From assembly GCA_033439255.1 (NCBI GenBank), contig CM065884.1:2976001-3040000 (forward strand): a stretch of 64,000 nt of DNA, written 5' to 3'. The position numbers were made by a program, and so were the translations under genes. This DNA comes from Hericium rajendrae (taxonomy: Eukaryota > Basidiomycota > Agaricomycetes > Russulales > Hericiaceae). The notes beneath the pieces are model-generated. The model saw only the letters and a program-made list of their open reading frames with translations, was not told where the DNA came from and made no database searches. Below, in pieces: positions 10,728-21,541 of the stretch. Position 1 is the first letter of the stretch. Every line of letters begins with the position of its first letter.

Positions 10728-11128
10728 GTTGTGATGTTGTCAAAGCTCGACGTTACCGGACTCCAGGCCATTCGAGGGATGATGCGATGATGGTTCAGCT
10801 GAGGGCAGACCCCATGATGGTTCCGATGAAGGTCTCTAGTAAATGTACATGTGACAACACTCACAACGCTTGGCACGACGTCTACTCTCATCGATAAGCA
10901 TCCACCACCCCTCAATGCAGTCATCCACTATCCCACTGACAATGTTCACTAACCACCAGAGACGAACTCGAGGTGTAGTCACCATTATTGATGAGTGTGA
11001 CATGTGACCATGCTCTGCTCGTGTTATTTTTTCATCATCAGCGAATCACTCCGTTATCATCACCCTCAGTCATCGTCGTCTGCGTGCCGTTCAGCCTCGC
11101 TGCCCTCATTACAACCTATGTTCTCGAG

Positions 11129-12116
11129 ATGTCTCGACGTAAGTCTTTTGTTTTTGGCCACGTTTTCAATCAGAGACTAAGCGATTTCTATTGGCAGTTC
11201 TTGCTAAACTCGATCGTATCTTGGTCGAGCCAAATGCAGAGGTTATAGGTAATGTCTCATTTACCATGGAAACTATAACCTCAGGCCTCGTTAACACCCA
11301 CAACCCCGCAGATCCCGACGCGCAAGGCGCTGATGCTGGTGCTGACGACAAGAGTAGCGTGATTAGTATTGGAAGCACCAACTCCGAGTCTATGGCCATT
11401 GATAAAGCACCTGCTGCCACTCCCGCGAAAGCTCCTACGAAAGCTTGCGCGAACTGGGCAAATGATGTAATCGAAATAATGGATACCGACGAAGAGGACA
11501 GCAAATCTTCGCCCGACGAAGTCAAGGTATCTGCCAGTCGGTCGGGGCTGGACATAGTCATCCCGGCTGCAGCTCAGTCGGGAGAGGTGATAAGGATTAA
11601 TGTCAGATTCACGGTATGCATGTTTAATTGTTGACCTGGTCATTGGCTTAGACGTGTGTGCATGCTAGGGCCTTGTGGATCCGCCTGCGAAAGGAAAAGG
11701 AGTGGATTCCAAGAAGCCAGCACCCGTGGCCTCCCGCAAGCGTCCTCGGCAGCGGGAGAATGCGTTGTGCAGCACGTCAGGTGTAACAACTGACGACAAT
11801 CATCCAGGCCCCACGCCTGCTGCTGATGAACAGCCAGGAGAAGTGAGCCAGCCGAAGCTCACAATGGCTCTGCCTCAAGCCGATGGTCCATACGAGGGCA
11901 AGCCATTCCTGGCTGTAGCATCAGGCAAGCAGCCTGGTATCCTGCTCCGTCCTTCGTAAGTACTTCACAGTCTTGTCCGGTTTCGACACTTATATAGTTT
12001 CTTCTAGCTTCAGCATCCATCAGAAACTCAAGAAGAGCGAGTTGGGGGTCTATAAATCATTCAAATCCCTTGACGAGGCTGTGGCTTGGTTCAAGGTGCA
12101 GATATATCTAGTTTAA
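11129..12116 (+). CDS. Small acidic protein with C-terminal RNase H1 N-terminal-like (viroplasmin-type) motif
   Basis: Predicted from ATG 11129 with a 10-nt first exon and at least four short GT-AG introns (donors near 11139, 11250, 11614 and 11956; acceptors near 11197, 11311, 11669 and 12007), ending TAA 12114-12116. The middle is acidic and disordered (VIEIMDTDEED), followed by a basic patch (SRKRPRQRE). The C-terminus has FLAVASGKQPGILL and, after a splice, VYKSFKSLDEAVAWFK. This pattern of a (Y/F)-AV-x-G-x-x-PGI strand and a K-x-F-K-S-x-x-E-A helix is that of the small nucleic-acid-binding domain found at the N-terminus of RNase H1. Assignment is by motif only. It lies between the WTT gene and the KDZ transposase. 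Confidence 0.6.
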
Positions 12117-12578
12117 GTGATGAGGGCCAGCACTGTAGTACCATACTGGCATCATTGTCCGCTGTGTCTCAACGCATTTGTTGCAAATTTTATGTATGCT
12201 TGCCATTTTGAAAGCCTGAATTGTCCGAGCCATGAAACAGAATCCCGCCCTTAAAGGGTCTTTGATGAAATTCTGAGCCAGTGGCGAGCTCGACTTGACT
12301 TCATGAGGATGGGGTAAATTGGATGTGTGTGTATACGAAAACAAAGAAAACTAATAATGCTCAGATATGTTTTGATCTATACACTTCACAAATCTACTTG
12401 ACATATTCCTGGTCCTTGCCCACATATCCATGACAGATTTTGGGGATGCCCGAGTGAACGGCTTGTTGTTGAAAGTCGGGATAGATGTGCTCAGAGACTT
12501 ACATCGCTAGTGGCACCGCGTCTACAGGTCGCGGCACGAGTCGACTCGGCATCAATACAAGCTTTCACGCGTCTTACC
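12117..12578. other. Intergenic, no gene seen
   Basis: A moderately AT-rich stretch without a supported frame, RNA gene or repeat. It separates the RNase H1-N-like gene from the next small gene and presumably holds the promoter of the latter. Confidence 0.35.
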
Positions 12579-13262
12579 ATGTCTCGTACATCTACGTCGT
12601 CCAATCCTCATAGGAATGCAACATATTATGAGAGGTGAGATACTGTTGTATCTATTGATCCAATGGAACTTACAAAGATGAAAGGCATCAGGCTGAGCGC
12701 CAGGCATATCAACGCAGTCACAATTACATCAAGCGTATCGGTCACCGCAAAATCAGTAAGCAAGAAAGAGACATGGAGATGAATATCCGTAGGGCTCAGC
12801 TGGGAGGTCTTAGGCCATGAGTCTAGTATTTACTGCTTATTTGACCCGTGTGGCCATACTCAGCCATTGCTCGCACTCAGCCCATATCTCAATACCATGA
12901 TCCTTCCCCATCGTCGCCGAGATATTCTCTGTACTTCCTCAATGGTGCACGAGGAAGACAAGGTGTTCAATCAATGCAACTTACTCTATGCAGATCTCCG
13001 CAGCGCAGTAATCAATGAGTCGCAATATTTACATGCTCTCCAGCAGTGGATCGAGGTCCGTTTATCTGCCGTTCCCATCGGAGCGTCAGTTAGAGGCGAC
13101 AAGAACAAATTGCATGGACTCAAACGCATCATAGCTGGGCTCCATCAAGAGTGGGAGCTCGTGCAACAAGGGCATGCCGTCCGCTTGCAGGCTATAGGGG
13201 ATCAGGCACTGGTGTTTATGGGTTGTAGGTATGACCATTTGCAACAAACTTTGGGGAGCTAA
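12579..13262 (+). CDS. Small basic protein gene(s) of KDZ module 1, exon structure uncertain
   Basis: An ATG at 12579 starts MSRTSTSSNPHRNATYYER. After a GTGAGA...AAG intron it continues HQAERQAYQRSHNYIKRIG, ending TGA near 12821, which gives a basic peptide of about 64 residues. A second open frame (12867-13262) encodes EVRLSAVPIGASVRGDKNKL and a helical, glutamine-rich end. It might be a downstream exon joined by a non-standard splice, or a separate gene. I do not recognise either part. Position between the RNase H1-N-like gene and the transposase suggests it is module cargo. Confidence 0.4.
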
Positions 13263-13485
13263 ATTAATATCCATGTGTCACAGTATCAACAAAGTCGTGT
13301 TTTGTTCTATGTACAAATTTTAGACGTGATACTATCGTACATACTGTAGACATTAGTACTTCTGTCACTTCACGACGACTTTGCGATGTATTCGCGTCAG
13401 GTCACGTGTAAAAAAAAATTGGCGGGCACAGTGTCGCCAGCTGCGTACTCGTTGAGCACTAGAGCTGTCAGCTGTGGCAGTCAAC

Positions 13486-16400
13486 ATGTCCAGCCAAGGC
13501 AAGAAATGGCGGAGGAAGGATGCAAGAATCTACGTTAGCGACGACAAATGTCAAGAAGAATCTGTCATGCGCCATACCCGAATCATTGTTGGTCGCCGTC
13601 GCACTAAAGTCAAGGCAAAGAAAATCTCCATCCAGCCGGCAGCCCTTGAGCACGACAGCATGTCTCCCACGGATATGCAGGGACCTTCCTTACCGCAGGA
13701 CGATGATGCCCATGGGACCCAAGATTTTGCACTACAAGAGTCTGAAGAAATCGTGATTGGCGAGGCAATCGCAAACCAGGGCCATCCGCATCGCTCTAAG
13801 CAAACGCGACGAGTAAGCAAGAATATGTTCATATTGTTTGTGTATTTCTGACGAGTTCCAAACCAGCTGGATTATATGAAGCAGTTTGCAGTCCTTCGAG
13901 ATGTTATTTTGGACGAGGTACTACAGCATGAGGGAATCGGCATCCAGGCATTTCCCGCAAATTGTAATGTCTGCGGCACTGAGGCTGGATTATATAACTG
14001 CAAAGATTGTACTTCATCGCAGTTGGTGTGCGGTGGATGCATTAAATCCAGGCATGCTTACGAGCCCTTGCATCGCATTCAAGTACGTGGAGAATCCTCT
14101 AAACTAGTGATATTTGCTTAAGGTTCTCATGTCATAGCACTGGAATGGATCATATTTCGAGAAGGCAAGCCTGAAGGAGGTCAGCCTGGTCATTCAGCTT
14201 GGCCATGATGGTGCCGACTGCCCATTTCCCCATGAATTCACAAACCAGCTCACGGTCGTAGACATATCCGATGATGTGTGGACCCTGGGAATGGAGGCGG
14301 CAGCCAAAACCAAAACCAACAGAGTACCGGGGGGTGCGAGGGGACCAAGTATCTCAAGTGAGGAGTGAGGTGAGGGCAGCTGAGGGTCACTGCAGCAGGA
14401 ACAATGGAGCAACTGGTTCGCTAAGGGCGATACTGAGGCGATCTGGTGATAAGTGGCTGGGAAGGATGAGGAATGGCTGTGGAATGACAAGGAGAATGAC
14501 GAGACACACGAGTCTCCAATACGACGGACTGATCCTAGAGAAAAGGACTGAAAAGCGGCTGATATGACTGAATCTGACGAACGACACTGCGGGCGGACTG
14601 GCCTAAAGAGGGCAGACTTGTCTAAAGTCCGGAGAACGATGAGAACAACAGTGAGAGAGACTTCTGAGGTCTGAGCTCTGAGGGGGAAAGGTGCACTGGG
14701 GGGTTCTATTTGAAGCTGGGACTCTCTCTACCATACAAGTAAGAAATTCGCCCTTGGCAGTCTCGGGCGATCTCAGACTCGGCTGCTCTATGGTACATCT
14801 ATGGTCCGAAACCATCAAAAGGCGGCATCCAGGCATCCTGTACAACACAGACCTGGTACCATAATGCCAGCAACCTGATTGGCTCACCAAAACCGCTGAG
14901 GACAACCTGGAGCGAACTTGAGGAAACCTCGGTGAGGCCTGCAGTAGCTGACAACTCCTGAGATGAGGGACATCACCGCTCTGAGCGAGGTTGGTGGGTG
15001 AGGAGCTGGAAGCTGGATGGAAGTGAAGGGGAACTGCATGGAAGATGGTGAGATGAGGTCTGACATTGCTGAACACAGCTTGAGGCGTATCACCGGGATC
15101 CATACAGTCTCGGTCAGATACTGTGATTGTGCCCGTATCGGAGCATCTCACACATATATACAGCTGCTGCGTACAAGATGGTGGCCAGCCTCATTCAAGC
15201 GTCCTCAGACAGTCTTCACATTCCATGTATTGCAGTTGTTCCACGTTCTCACGCTACAAGCCAAGCTCAATGCTTTTGATTTCTACAATGGTCTGGTCCG
15301 TTTGATCGATGGAGCAGGTATCAAGCAACCGAAGGTGCGAGACATGTCACTTTATATGGGACTGAAATAACTGACATCTGCGGAATGATATCAGAACCAT
15401 TATAAGGAGTTCTCCCGCGTGGTTAGATGCTTCCGTCATATCCGAATGACGAAGCGTGGTGGGCGTGGTCATGACCCAGGAGGTATCGCCGCAACCACCC
15501 TGGGCTCGCTAGTCGTCGAGTGTCCGGCATGTCTGCATCCAGGTCGAAATCTCCCTGACGGCTGGGAGTCCGCACCTGCCCATCTACGGTGAGCGATATC
15601 TTGTAGCTTACATTCGAACTTGCTTATTAACTGCCTACAGGTTTCTATACACGATGTTCCTCGCCGTCGATGCAAACTTCAAGCTGAAGCTCAAGAACCA
15701 TGGTTATGATGATATCGAGCTCGCTCCTGGGTGGGCGTACTTCGTGCCCGAGGATCAATTTCAAAATTATTTTTCCGAATATCAAGACCAAGCTGAGGTC
15801 CATGGAATGACATCTTCTTTTCTTACTCTCTGCTAACCAGCTTTGGTAGATGAAGTCCTGTAATTCCTCTTTCACAGCGGTGGATCACGCGAACGTGCCT
15901 GGTCAAAAGCGCTTTGCTATAAATGGTGTGGGTGCAGCTGTCTGTGGCCGCCACTCGTTCTTTCGACCGAATGCGGTTTGTGATCTGCAACGAGGAGAGC
16001 GGTATGTTTTTTGCTCTTAATAGTAACCTTCTCTTTCTCATATTCTATAGATATGCCAACATGGATTTTATTGTCCTAATGACAATTGTTATCGTGGCCG
16101 AGATCTGGCTGCTCCTCATAATCTCGTATGATATAGGGTGTCAGTACTCGAAAAACTTCGAGCGCAGGATGAAGGAAATGCCCCCAAGCCTCCATCATGA
16201 CTTCTCTGTCACGAAGGTGACTTTCAAGATCCCAAAATTCCATCTCCCAGCGCATGGCACAAGCTGCCATGTCAAATATTCATTCAACTTCACCGAAGGT
16301 GTCGGTCGAACGTGCAGAGAGGGAATCGAAGCAAACTGGGCTGAGACAAATGCCACTGCCCTCAGCATGTGCGAAATGTCACCTGGGGGATGACATGAAG

Positions 16401-18275
16401 CGCTTAATGACTTCTTCGGTGCAATGAACTGGCAGAAGACTATGTCGATGGGTAAGTGATCCTGGCATCATCACACGTGCTCGTAAGTCTGATGTATGAA
16501 CCCAGGCACACAGCTAGTGTGCTCGCTGAAAGATGCGATCGCATGCCTGACCAAGCAGCAACCAGCATTTGATGACATCAAGCAGACCTTTCCCAGTGAC
16601 ATCTTAGACCTTTGGGATGCAATGATCGAAGCATACGACACCAACGACTCGCAGCCAAACCCGTACGAAGAACCAGAGTTTAGTGAGTATCTGCTTCCTC
16701 TTCAGGCAATACTTGTCTTACTGGGATATCAGAAGCGACACTGGCTGACGTTCGTCTCGAGCTGACACGCGAAGAAGCCGAGGAGATATCTCGAGGTGGT
16801 GTTTCTCTGCACGAGATGACTGCTACGACATTCTTAAATGCTGGTCTCGAACTCCAAGAGCAACAGTGAGTCATCATTTGCAAGTAATCTACCAATAGAC
16901 TAATACATCAAATCTGCAGACGGGTCCTTCGCCGAAAAGACGGCAACAGTGATGGAGACACAACAAAGCAGAAGGTCTCCCTACAAGATAAACGGAACTC
17001 TTTACAGCACCGAATCCAGACGTGGCATACAATTCAAGCTATCTACATGCCCATTGTCTCCTCGTTACGCCCCTCTGACACTTCAGCAGACAATACACCA
17101 TCATCTCGAGACACGCCGAAGCCCGAATACGAGAAGCTCTGGATGCCATCGGACATCCCCACTGCGATGCGTGGAACAGGGATGCATCCAGGGTTGCTCG
17201 AGAAAGAGATCAAGCTTTGACTAGCTGAAGCCGAGGATGCTCTTCATGAACTCCAGCGCATCATTCGTATTAGGCTGGGTCTTCAACATTACAAGAGCGT
17301 GCACGTCAATGGTCCTAGCCAGAACAGGCACACATGAGCATGCAGCCTTATCAAGAAACTCATGGAAAAACGTGACCGACAATTCGACAGGTATACAGCC
17401 GTGCGCCGTGCACTTGATCTGCTGGATGCAGATCCCGAGGCGCAATGGTGATCCTGGCTTCTTCCAATGAAGAAGACTGATCTTGTCGACCCCTCCAGAG
17501 ATGATGGTGACAATGATGAGGGCCGTGACAACAGTGCCAGGTCACGTCGGAAGCGCGCACTAGGAGAGGGTCGAAAGGAAATACCTTGGATTTGGCGAGT
17601 AATCAACCATGACAGGCACGATGTACCACTGGGAGATATTGACTCAGAGATGAGTGCTGAGGAAGTCCATGAAGGTAAGTCAATCGTGCACTGTGGCCTT
17701 CATATCTCATAGGCCCTGTCACTGTAGGATTGCAGGTGACATATGCTAAAGCTCGTGCACGTGTTCGTCGGTGGCAAGAAGAGGTGATGTTCATACAGGA
17801 GGAGATGCTGTGCACCGTATACTACCTGCGCTGGAAAGCCGGTTGGTGGATATGGAATATTGACTCATGCCCTCAGGCTCCAGACGAAATCAAACAGGGC
17901 CTCTGAGCATACGCTATACGTCAAGCCACAATGTATGATGACCTTGCAGGTTCCTTTCAGAATCGGTGGGAGCCCTTGGTCTGCAAGTGCAAGCTCTCCA
18001 TCAATTGGCCTCCTGCACAGGGAGTCCGCGGTATTGCTCCTTTGTCCACACAAGTTCCTGCCATGCAGATGATGCCAGCACGACAGCAGCTAATTATGGG
18101 CACAGACTTCTCTGGGGTGGATGATCTTATAGCAGCGGTGTCTAATGACACATTCAGGATTCAGGAGTTAGCTTTAGATACTGAGTCAGATTCTGAGTCA
18201 GATTCTGAGGCAGATTCTGAGGATGAGGATGATGATCATATTGGACAGGACTCAGAAGATGACATAGACATGTAG
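13486..18275 (+). pseudogene. KDZ-family transposase with CxC2 domain (inactivated), copy 1
   Basis: ATG 13486. Exon 1 is a basic N-terminus; exon 2 (13867-14082) holds the CxC2 cluster CNVCGTEAGLYNCKDC...CGGC followed by PLHRIQ; exon 3 continues HWNGSYFEKASL and IQLGHDG. The KDZ core follows: LLRTRWWPASFKRPQTVFTF, GRGHDPGGIAATTLGSLVVE, FTAVDHANV, SYDIGCQ, IPKFHLPAHG and EGIEANWAETN, which keep the candidate D-D-E residues. A C-terminal region with GEGRKEIPWIWR and RWQEEVMFIQEEM ends the protein. Disruptions: a solo LTR at 14275-15092 and in-phase TGA at 16391-16393, 17218-17220, 17335-17337 and 17904-17906, mostly where arginine is expected. Copy 2 of the family is at 28918-32504. Confidence 0.85.
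14275..15092 (-). mobile_element. Solo LTR (about 818 bp) inside the CxC2/KDZ exon
   Basis: On the minus strand it reads TGATACGCCTCAAGC ... GGGTCCACACA, a TG...CA terminus typical of LTRs. It lies between VVDISDD and GIHTVSVRYCDC, two pieces that are contiguous in KDZ relatives. It has no open frame of its own and is compositionally distinct. I could not find a clean target duplication, so an old, eroded insertion is likely; a very long intron is the less likely alternative. Confidence 0.6.
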
Positions 18276-18329
18276 ACTCTATAATATCTGAATGACAATG
18301 TAGACTTTGAATCTTTGACTTAAAGATAT

Positions 18330-18470
18330 CAAACTTCATGACTTAGTAAAGATTTGCTCAACTTAGTGAAGATTTGCTGACTTAGTAAAAATTTGCTGAC
18401 TTAGTAAAGTTTTGTTGACTTAGTAAAGTTTTCTCAACTTGGTGAAGTTTTGCTTGACTTTAAAATTGGT
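18330..18470 (+). repeat. Short tandem repeat, about 20-bp unit
   Basis: Degenerate repeats of GACTTAGTAAAGATTTGCT and close variants directly downstream of the KDZ stop. No coding content. Confidence 0.7.
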
Positions 18471-18641
18471 GAAGTGAAGTTTGGCTCAACTTTTGACTTC
18501 ATGTTTAACTTCTGACTTCATGAAGTTTTGATATAGCAGATTACATGACTCATTTTGCCATTGTTGACAAGCAATTGTGTGATGACTGATCATGCAGTAG
18601 TATTATAACAACAATGCAAAATTATACTAATATCATGTATG

Positions 18642-18776
18642 ATATCATTTTAATTGTAGGCTCAAGAATGTTAGATGTGACCAAATGATTAAAACTCAAG
18701 AAAATCATACAAACTAGAAAACTCTAGAATCACAGGTCTCTATGATCTGTGATGCAAGCCTACAATTAAAATGATA
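18642..18776. mobile_element. Small MITE (about 135 bp)
   Basis: Perfect 21-bp inverted ends with the core TTTTAATTGTAGGCT at 18642-18662 and its complement at 18756-18776. The interior is AT-rich and non-coding. Target duplication not resolved. Confidence 0.65.
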
Positions 18777-19017
18777 TAGTATCTTTACTGTGAGTATAAA
18801 TTATGAATGCAGACAAGGAAAACATCATCTCTTATTACTAACTGAGACAAAATGGAAGATCAACTGTCTAGTACAGATAATTTGTCCAATAAAGGATCAC
18901 TATCTGAAAAATAAGTAGCAAAGTCTAATGCTGATCTGAAACTTTGAAGAATGTAGATCCAAGCCTGCAAGAGCATTTTAGAAAGTATAATAATTACCAA
19001 TCTCTTATTTTAAAGTT

Positions 19018-19430
19018 CAGCCACATAGTAATAGTTGAGATAAGCTAGTAATGTAGTGAACCTCTTTGTAGAACAACTACTAACTGCTCAAAATTTAGCC
19101 ACATAGTAATGTTGCAGATGAGCTAGTAATATATTTTACTGATTTGAAAGATGATGACTAACATTTCATCTCAAAGTCTAGCCACATAGTAGTGCTGCAG
19201 GTGAGCTAGTAATGTATTGGACCTCTTTGAAGGATAACTACTAATCTTCCATTTTAAAGTCCAGCCACATAGTCATGTTGCAGATGAGCTAGTCAAGCAT
19301 TGGACCTTTTTGTAGAATGACTACTAACATTTCAATCCAAAGTTCAGCCACATAGTGATCCTGCAGATGAGCTAGTAATGCATCTAGCCTCTCTGCAGGA
19401 TAACTACTAATGTCTCATCCTATCAGACAG
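19018..19430 (+). repeat. Right subterminal tandem repeats of KDZ module 1 (five units, 83 bp)
   Basis: Units start CAGCCACATAGT at about 19018, 19096, 19179, 19262 and 19345, giving a period of 78-83 bp; each carries TGCAG(A/G)TGAGCTAGTAATG and ACTACTAAC motifs. The reverse complement matches 6095-6240. Shorter ATTACTACTAAC motifs continue to about 19640. Such arrays may be transposase-binding subterminal repeats. Confidence 0.8.
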
Positions 19431-19659
19431 ATGATTACTACTAATATTCTATTTGCTTAGCAAAACATTACTACTAACATCTTATCCTAGAAAATTAAGC
19501 TAGTCATGCCATAACTACTAAGTCCCCATCTCATCATCATAGAGCATCATTACTACTAACTCTGGATTCCATTGATATAGGCTCAGCTGATCATTACTAC
19601 TATCTGTCTATTATGCAGATGAATACTAAGGCATCACTAACATATCTCTATAGGTATCA

Positions 19660-20060
19660 CATCAGGAACCTTCAAAACTTTCTGATGGACCCTGCAGAGT
19701 CTGATCAACTGCAAGACCTGATCCAGCTGCAGGCTCTAATTAGAGATCAATTTCTGATCAGAGCTTTTATATTTTGAAATCAATAACTATTGACAGATAT
19801 AGTAGTCATCCAACTCTAATCATTAGATGCAACAAACTTTTCAATATCTAAAATTTACATAAATCTGATCAGTTCTGATCAATCTGCGAGCATTCTGCAT
19901 TGATACTTTTTTGAATCTTGAGGTCAAATATTCTGCAGCTAGCTGAGAGTAGCTGATGTTGTCTGAGAGTATCTGATGTGTCTGATGCAACTGCTGCAGG
20001 TCATGCAGACACTGTCAGATGTCTCGCAGGTCAAACAGAAAGTTTTGAAGGTTCCTGATG
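19660..20060. mobile_element. MITE (about 400 bp)
   Basis: About 30-bp inverted ends beginning CATCAGGAACCTTCAAAA at 19660 and ending with the complement at 20060. The interior is AT-rich, contains internal TGATCAG-type palindromes and has no coding capacity. Flanks read GTATCAC and GCATCAC, an imperfect possible duplication. It sits inside the right subterminal region of KDZ module 1. Confidence 0.7.
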
Positions 20061-20166
20061 CATCACTACTAACTTTCTATATTATTCCACCCATCACTAT
20101 GCAATGATTACGATCACTTTCTCAATGCTAATATATTAGCAGTATAGTGATTACTGGGACCACCCC

Positions 20167-20221
20167 GGCTCGCTGCCAGAAGGGCCATGGCTTTCACGAC
20201 TGCCCTCTCAATGCTGACTCA
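20167..20221 (+). pseudogene. Gag zinc-knuckle fragment related to the outer chromovirus
   Basis: A 55-bp stretch with AGAAGGGCCATGGCTTTC closely resembles the zinc-knuckle coding region of the outer chromovirus gag (minus strand, about 55575-55620). It encodes CQKGHGFHDCPLNADS, i.e. the last three ligands of a CCHC knuckle. Nothing around it aligns, so it is a tiny relic. Confidence 0.6.
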
Positions 20222-20224
20222 TCT

Positions 20225-20470
20225 GAAAATTTGGAATTTTATATAGCCAGAAGCCAGACTATGCATGCTATGAGAGCCCTATGCATGCTATGTGGCTAGC
20301 CTATCCAGCTATGTAGAGCTATAGAGACTATGATAGCTGCTATAGGAGTAAGTGTAAAATATATAGAGCTATGTACTTTCAGTGGGACCCTATGAATGCT
20401 ATAGGTCCTCTATAGGCAGCTATGGTCACTACAGCTATTATAGCAAGCCCAGTAGAAATCAGAGTAACCA
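20225..20470 (+). repeat. CTATG/AGCTAT-rich repeat patch
   Basis: Dense copies of ATGCATGCTATG, AGCTATAG and CTATAGG-like words with little else. No gene. It may be subterminal sequence of KDZ module 1 or of another eroded element. Confidence 0.5.
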
Positions 20471-20639
20471 AGTCAAAATCTGTTTTATTAAAGCCTACAC
20501 TATTACAAGTAAGCTACACTAAGGTAAAGGAAGGCAAGTGTACAGTAAGAATGTCATACACGGAGTGTGCAAGTCATTGAGCACGTGTGTGGGGCATTCT
20601 ACATGCATGCGGCATGTCGAGCATGCCTGCGGCATGTCA

Positions 20640-20815
20640 AACATATGGGTCGTTGGGCGGGCGTGCGTGCGGGTCGTTGGGCGTGCATGCGCACGGGTCG
20701 CTGGGCATGCGCGTGGGTCGCTGGGCGTGTGCCGGGTCGCTGGGCATGTGCGCGGGTCGCTGGGCATGCGTGCGGGTCGTTGGGCATGCGTGCGGGTCGT
20801 TGGACATGCAGGCCG
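20640..20815 (+). repeat. GC-rich minisatellite, about 20-bp unit
   Basis: Repeats of GGGTCGCTGGGCATGCGYG with slight changes, immediately outside the left end of KDZ module 2. Apparent open frames on both strands are by-products of the repeat. Confidence 0.75.
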
Positions 20816-20826
20816 GTCGAGCCGAT

Positions 20827-20866
20827 GTAATAGAATTTGCTTAAGATCCTTGACTATGTAGTCACT
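20827..20866 (+). repeat. Left inverted end of KDZ module 2
   Basis: Contains AATAGAATTTGCTTAAGATC followed by GACTATGTAGTCAC; the reverse complement of 36722-36765 reads AACAGAATTGGCTTAAGC then GACTAGCTAGTCAC. Confidence 0.55.
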
Positions 20867-20869
20867 GTT

Positions 20870-21450
20870 TAGCTTAAATATCTGCACGGCTGAATGTAGT
20901 CAACAATATAGTCAATTTTCTAGTCACATAGAGTAGTCGTACAATCTACTAGGATGTCTGGTATCATAGCAGTGTGATGGTATAGTAAACAGTCGGTGAA
21001 GCAGTCAGTCTGATAACGAGTCACCGAAATAGTCACTGTATATAGTCAAGAATATAGTGCTGTACAGTAGGTATGACTGCTTGTAAATAGTCAATCAGCT
21101 AGTCACCATCCGTAGTCACGGAACGAGTCGCCTACCTTGTGTAGCCAGTTCCCTTAGTCGCAACGGGTGTGGACCTAAATGACCAGTGGCTTTCCAGCTA
21201 TAGTCACTTTTAAGTAGTCGATAACAACAGTCAATACACAAACAAAGTACTCCTACCAAAGACAGTCATACCGACCAGTCGCATATAGATAGTCATATCA
21301 ACAAGTCGGTGTGAAGCAGTCATGCCAATTAGCTACAGCGAAGCAGTCATGTTTACAAGCCAAACTGAAATAGTCATTCCAACGAGTCGACACGGACTAG
21401 TCCAATTGCGAACTAGTCAAATCCAATGAAGCAATAACACGACTATGTGG
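20870..21450 (+). repeat. TAGTC-rich left subterminal region
   Basis: AGTC/TAGTC recurs every 10-25 bp (TAGTCAC, TAGTCAA, GAGTCG and similar). The same habit is seen at 33570-33720 and 36250-36720, close to the right end. No coding content. Confidence 0.65.
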
Positions 21451-21541
21451 TCACTATTTGTCGCTACATATGAGCATCAGACCTACAGCTGGACCATCAT
21501 CAGCAACATACGAAGTTCTGAAAAAGCTAAACTCACCTAGT

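Larger units (their letters stand above)
6086..20150. mobile_element. KDZ transposon module 1 (decayed; boundaries approximate)
   Basis: The unit is delimited by related repeats in opposite orientation: two units at 6095-6240 and five at 19018-19430. Inside are a minus-strand WTT-domain gene (6709-10116), two plus-strand genes (11129-12116; 12579-13262) and a KDZ transposase (13486-18275). It has been invaded by two solo LTRs and two MITEs. True terminal repeats were not identified. Known family context: KDZ transposases are expanded in Agaricomycetes and are often accompanied by extra genes, including TET/JBP oxygenases; no TET/JBP gene is present here. Confidence 0.55.

Noticed and set aside
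14275-15092. Very long intron in the KDZ gene
   Set aside because: Other introns of the gene are 50-60 nt; the TG...CA ends fit a solo LTR better, though no duplication was found.
18998-19640. CRISPR-like array
   Set aside because: Repeats are degenerate, contiguous tandem units without unique spacers, in a fungal genome.
20519-20887. Minus-strand frame with RMHARPTTHTHAR-like repeats
   Set aside because: Product of the 20-bp GC-rich minisatellite at 20640-20815.
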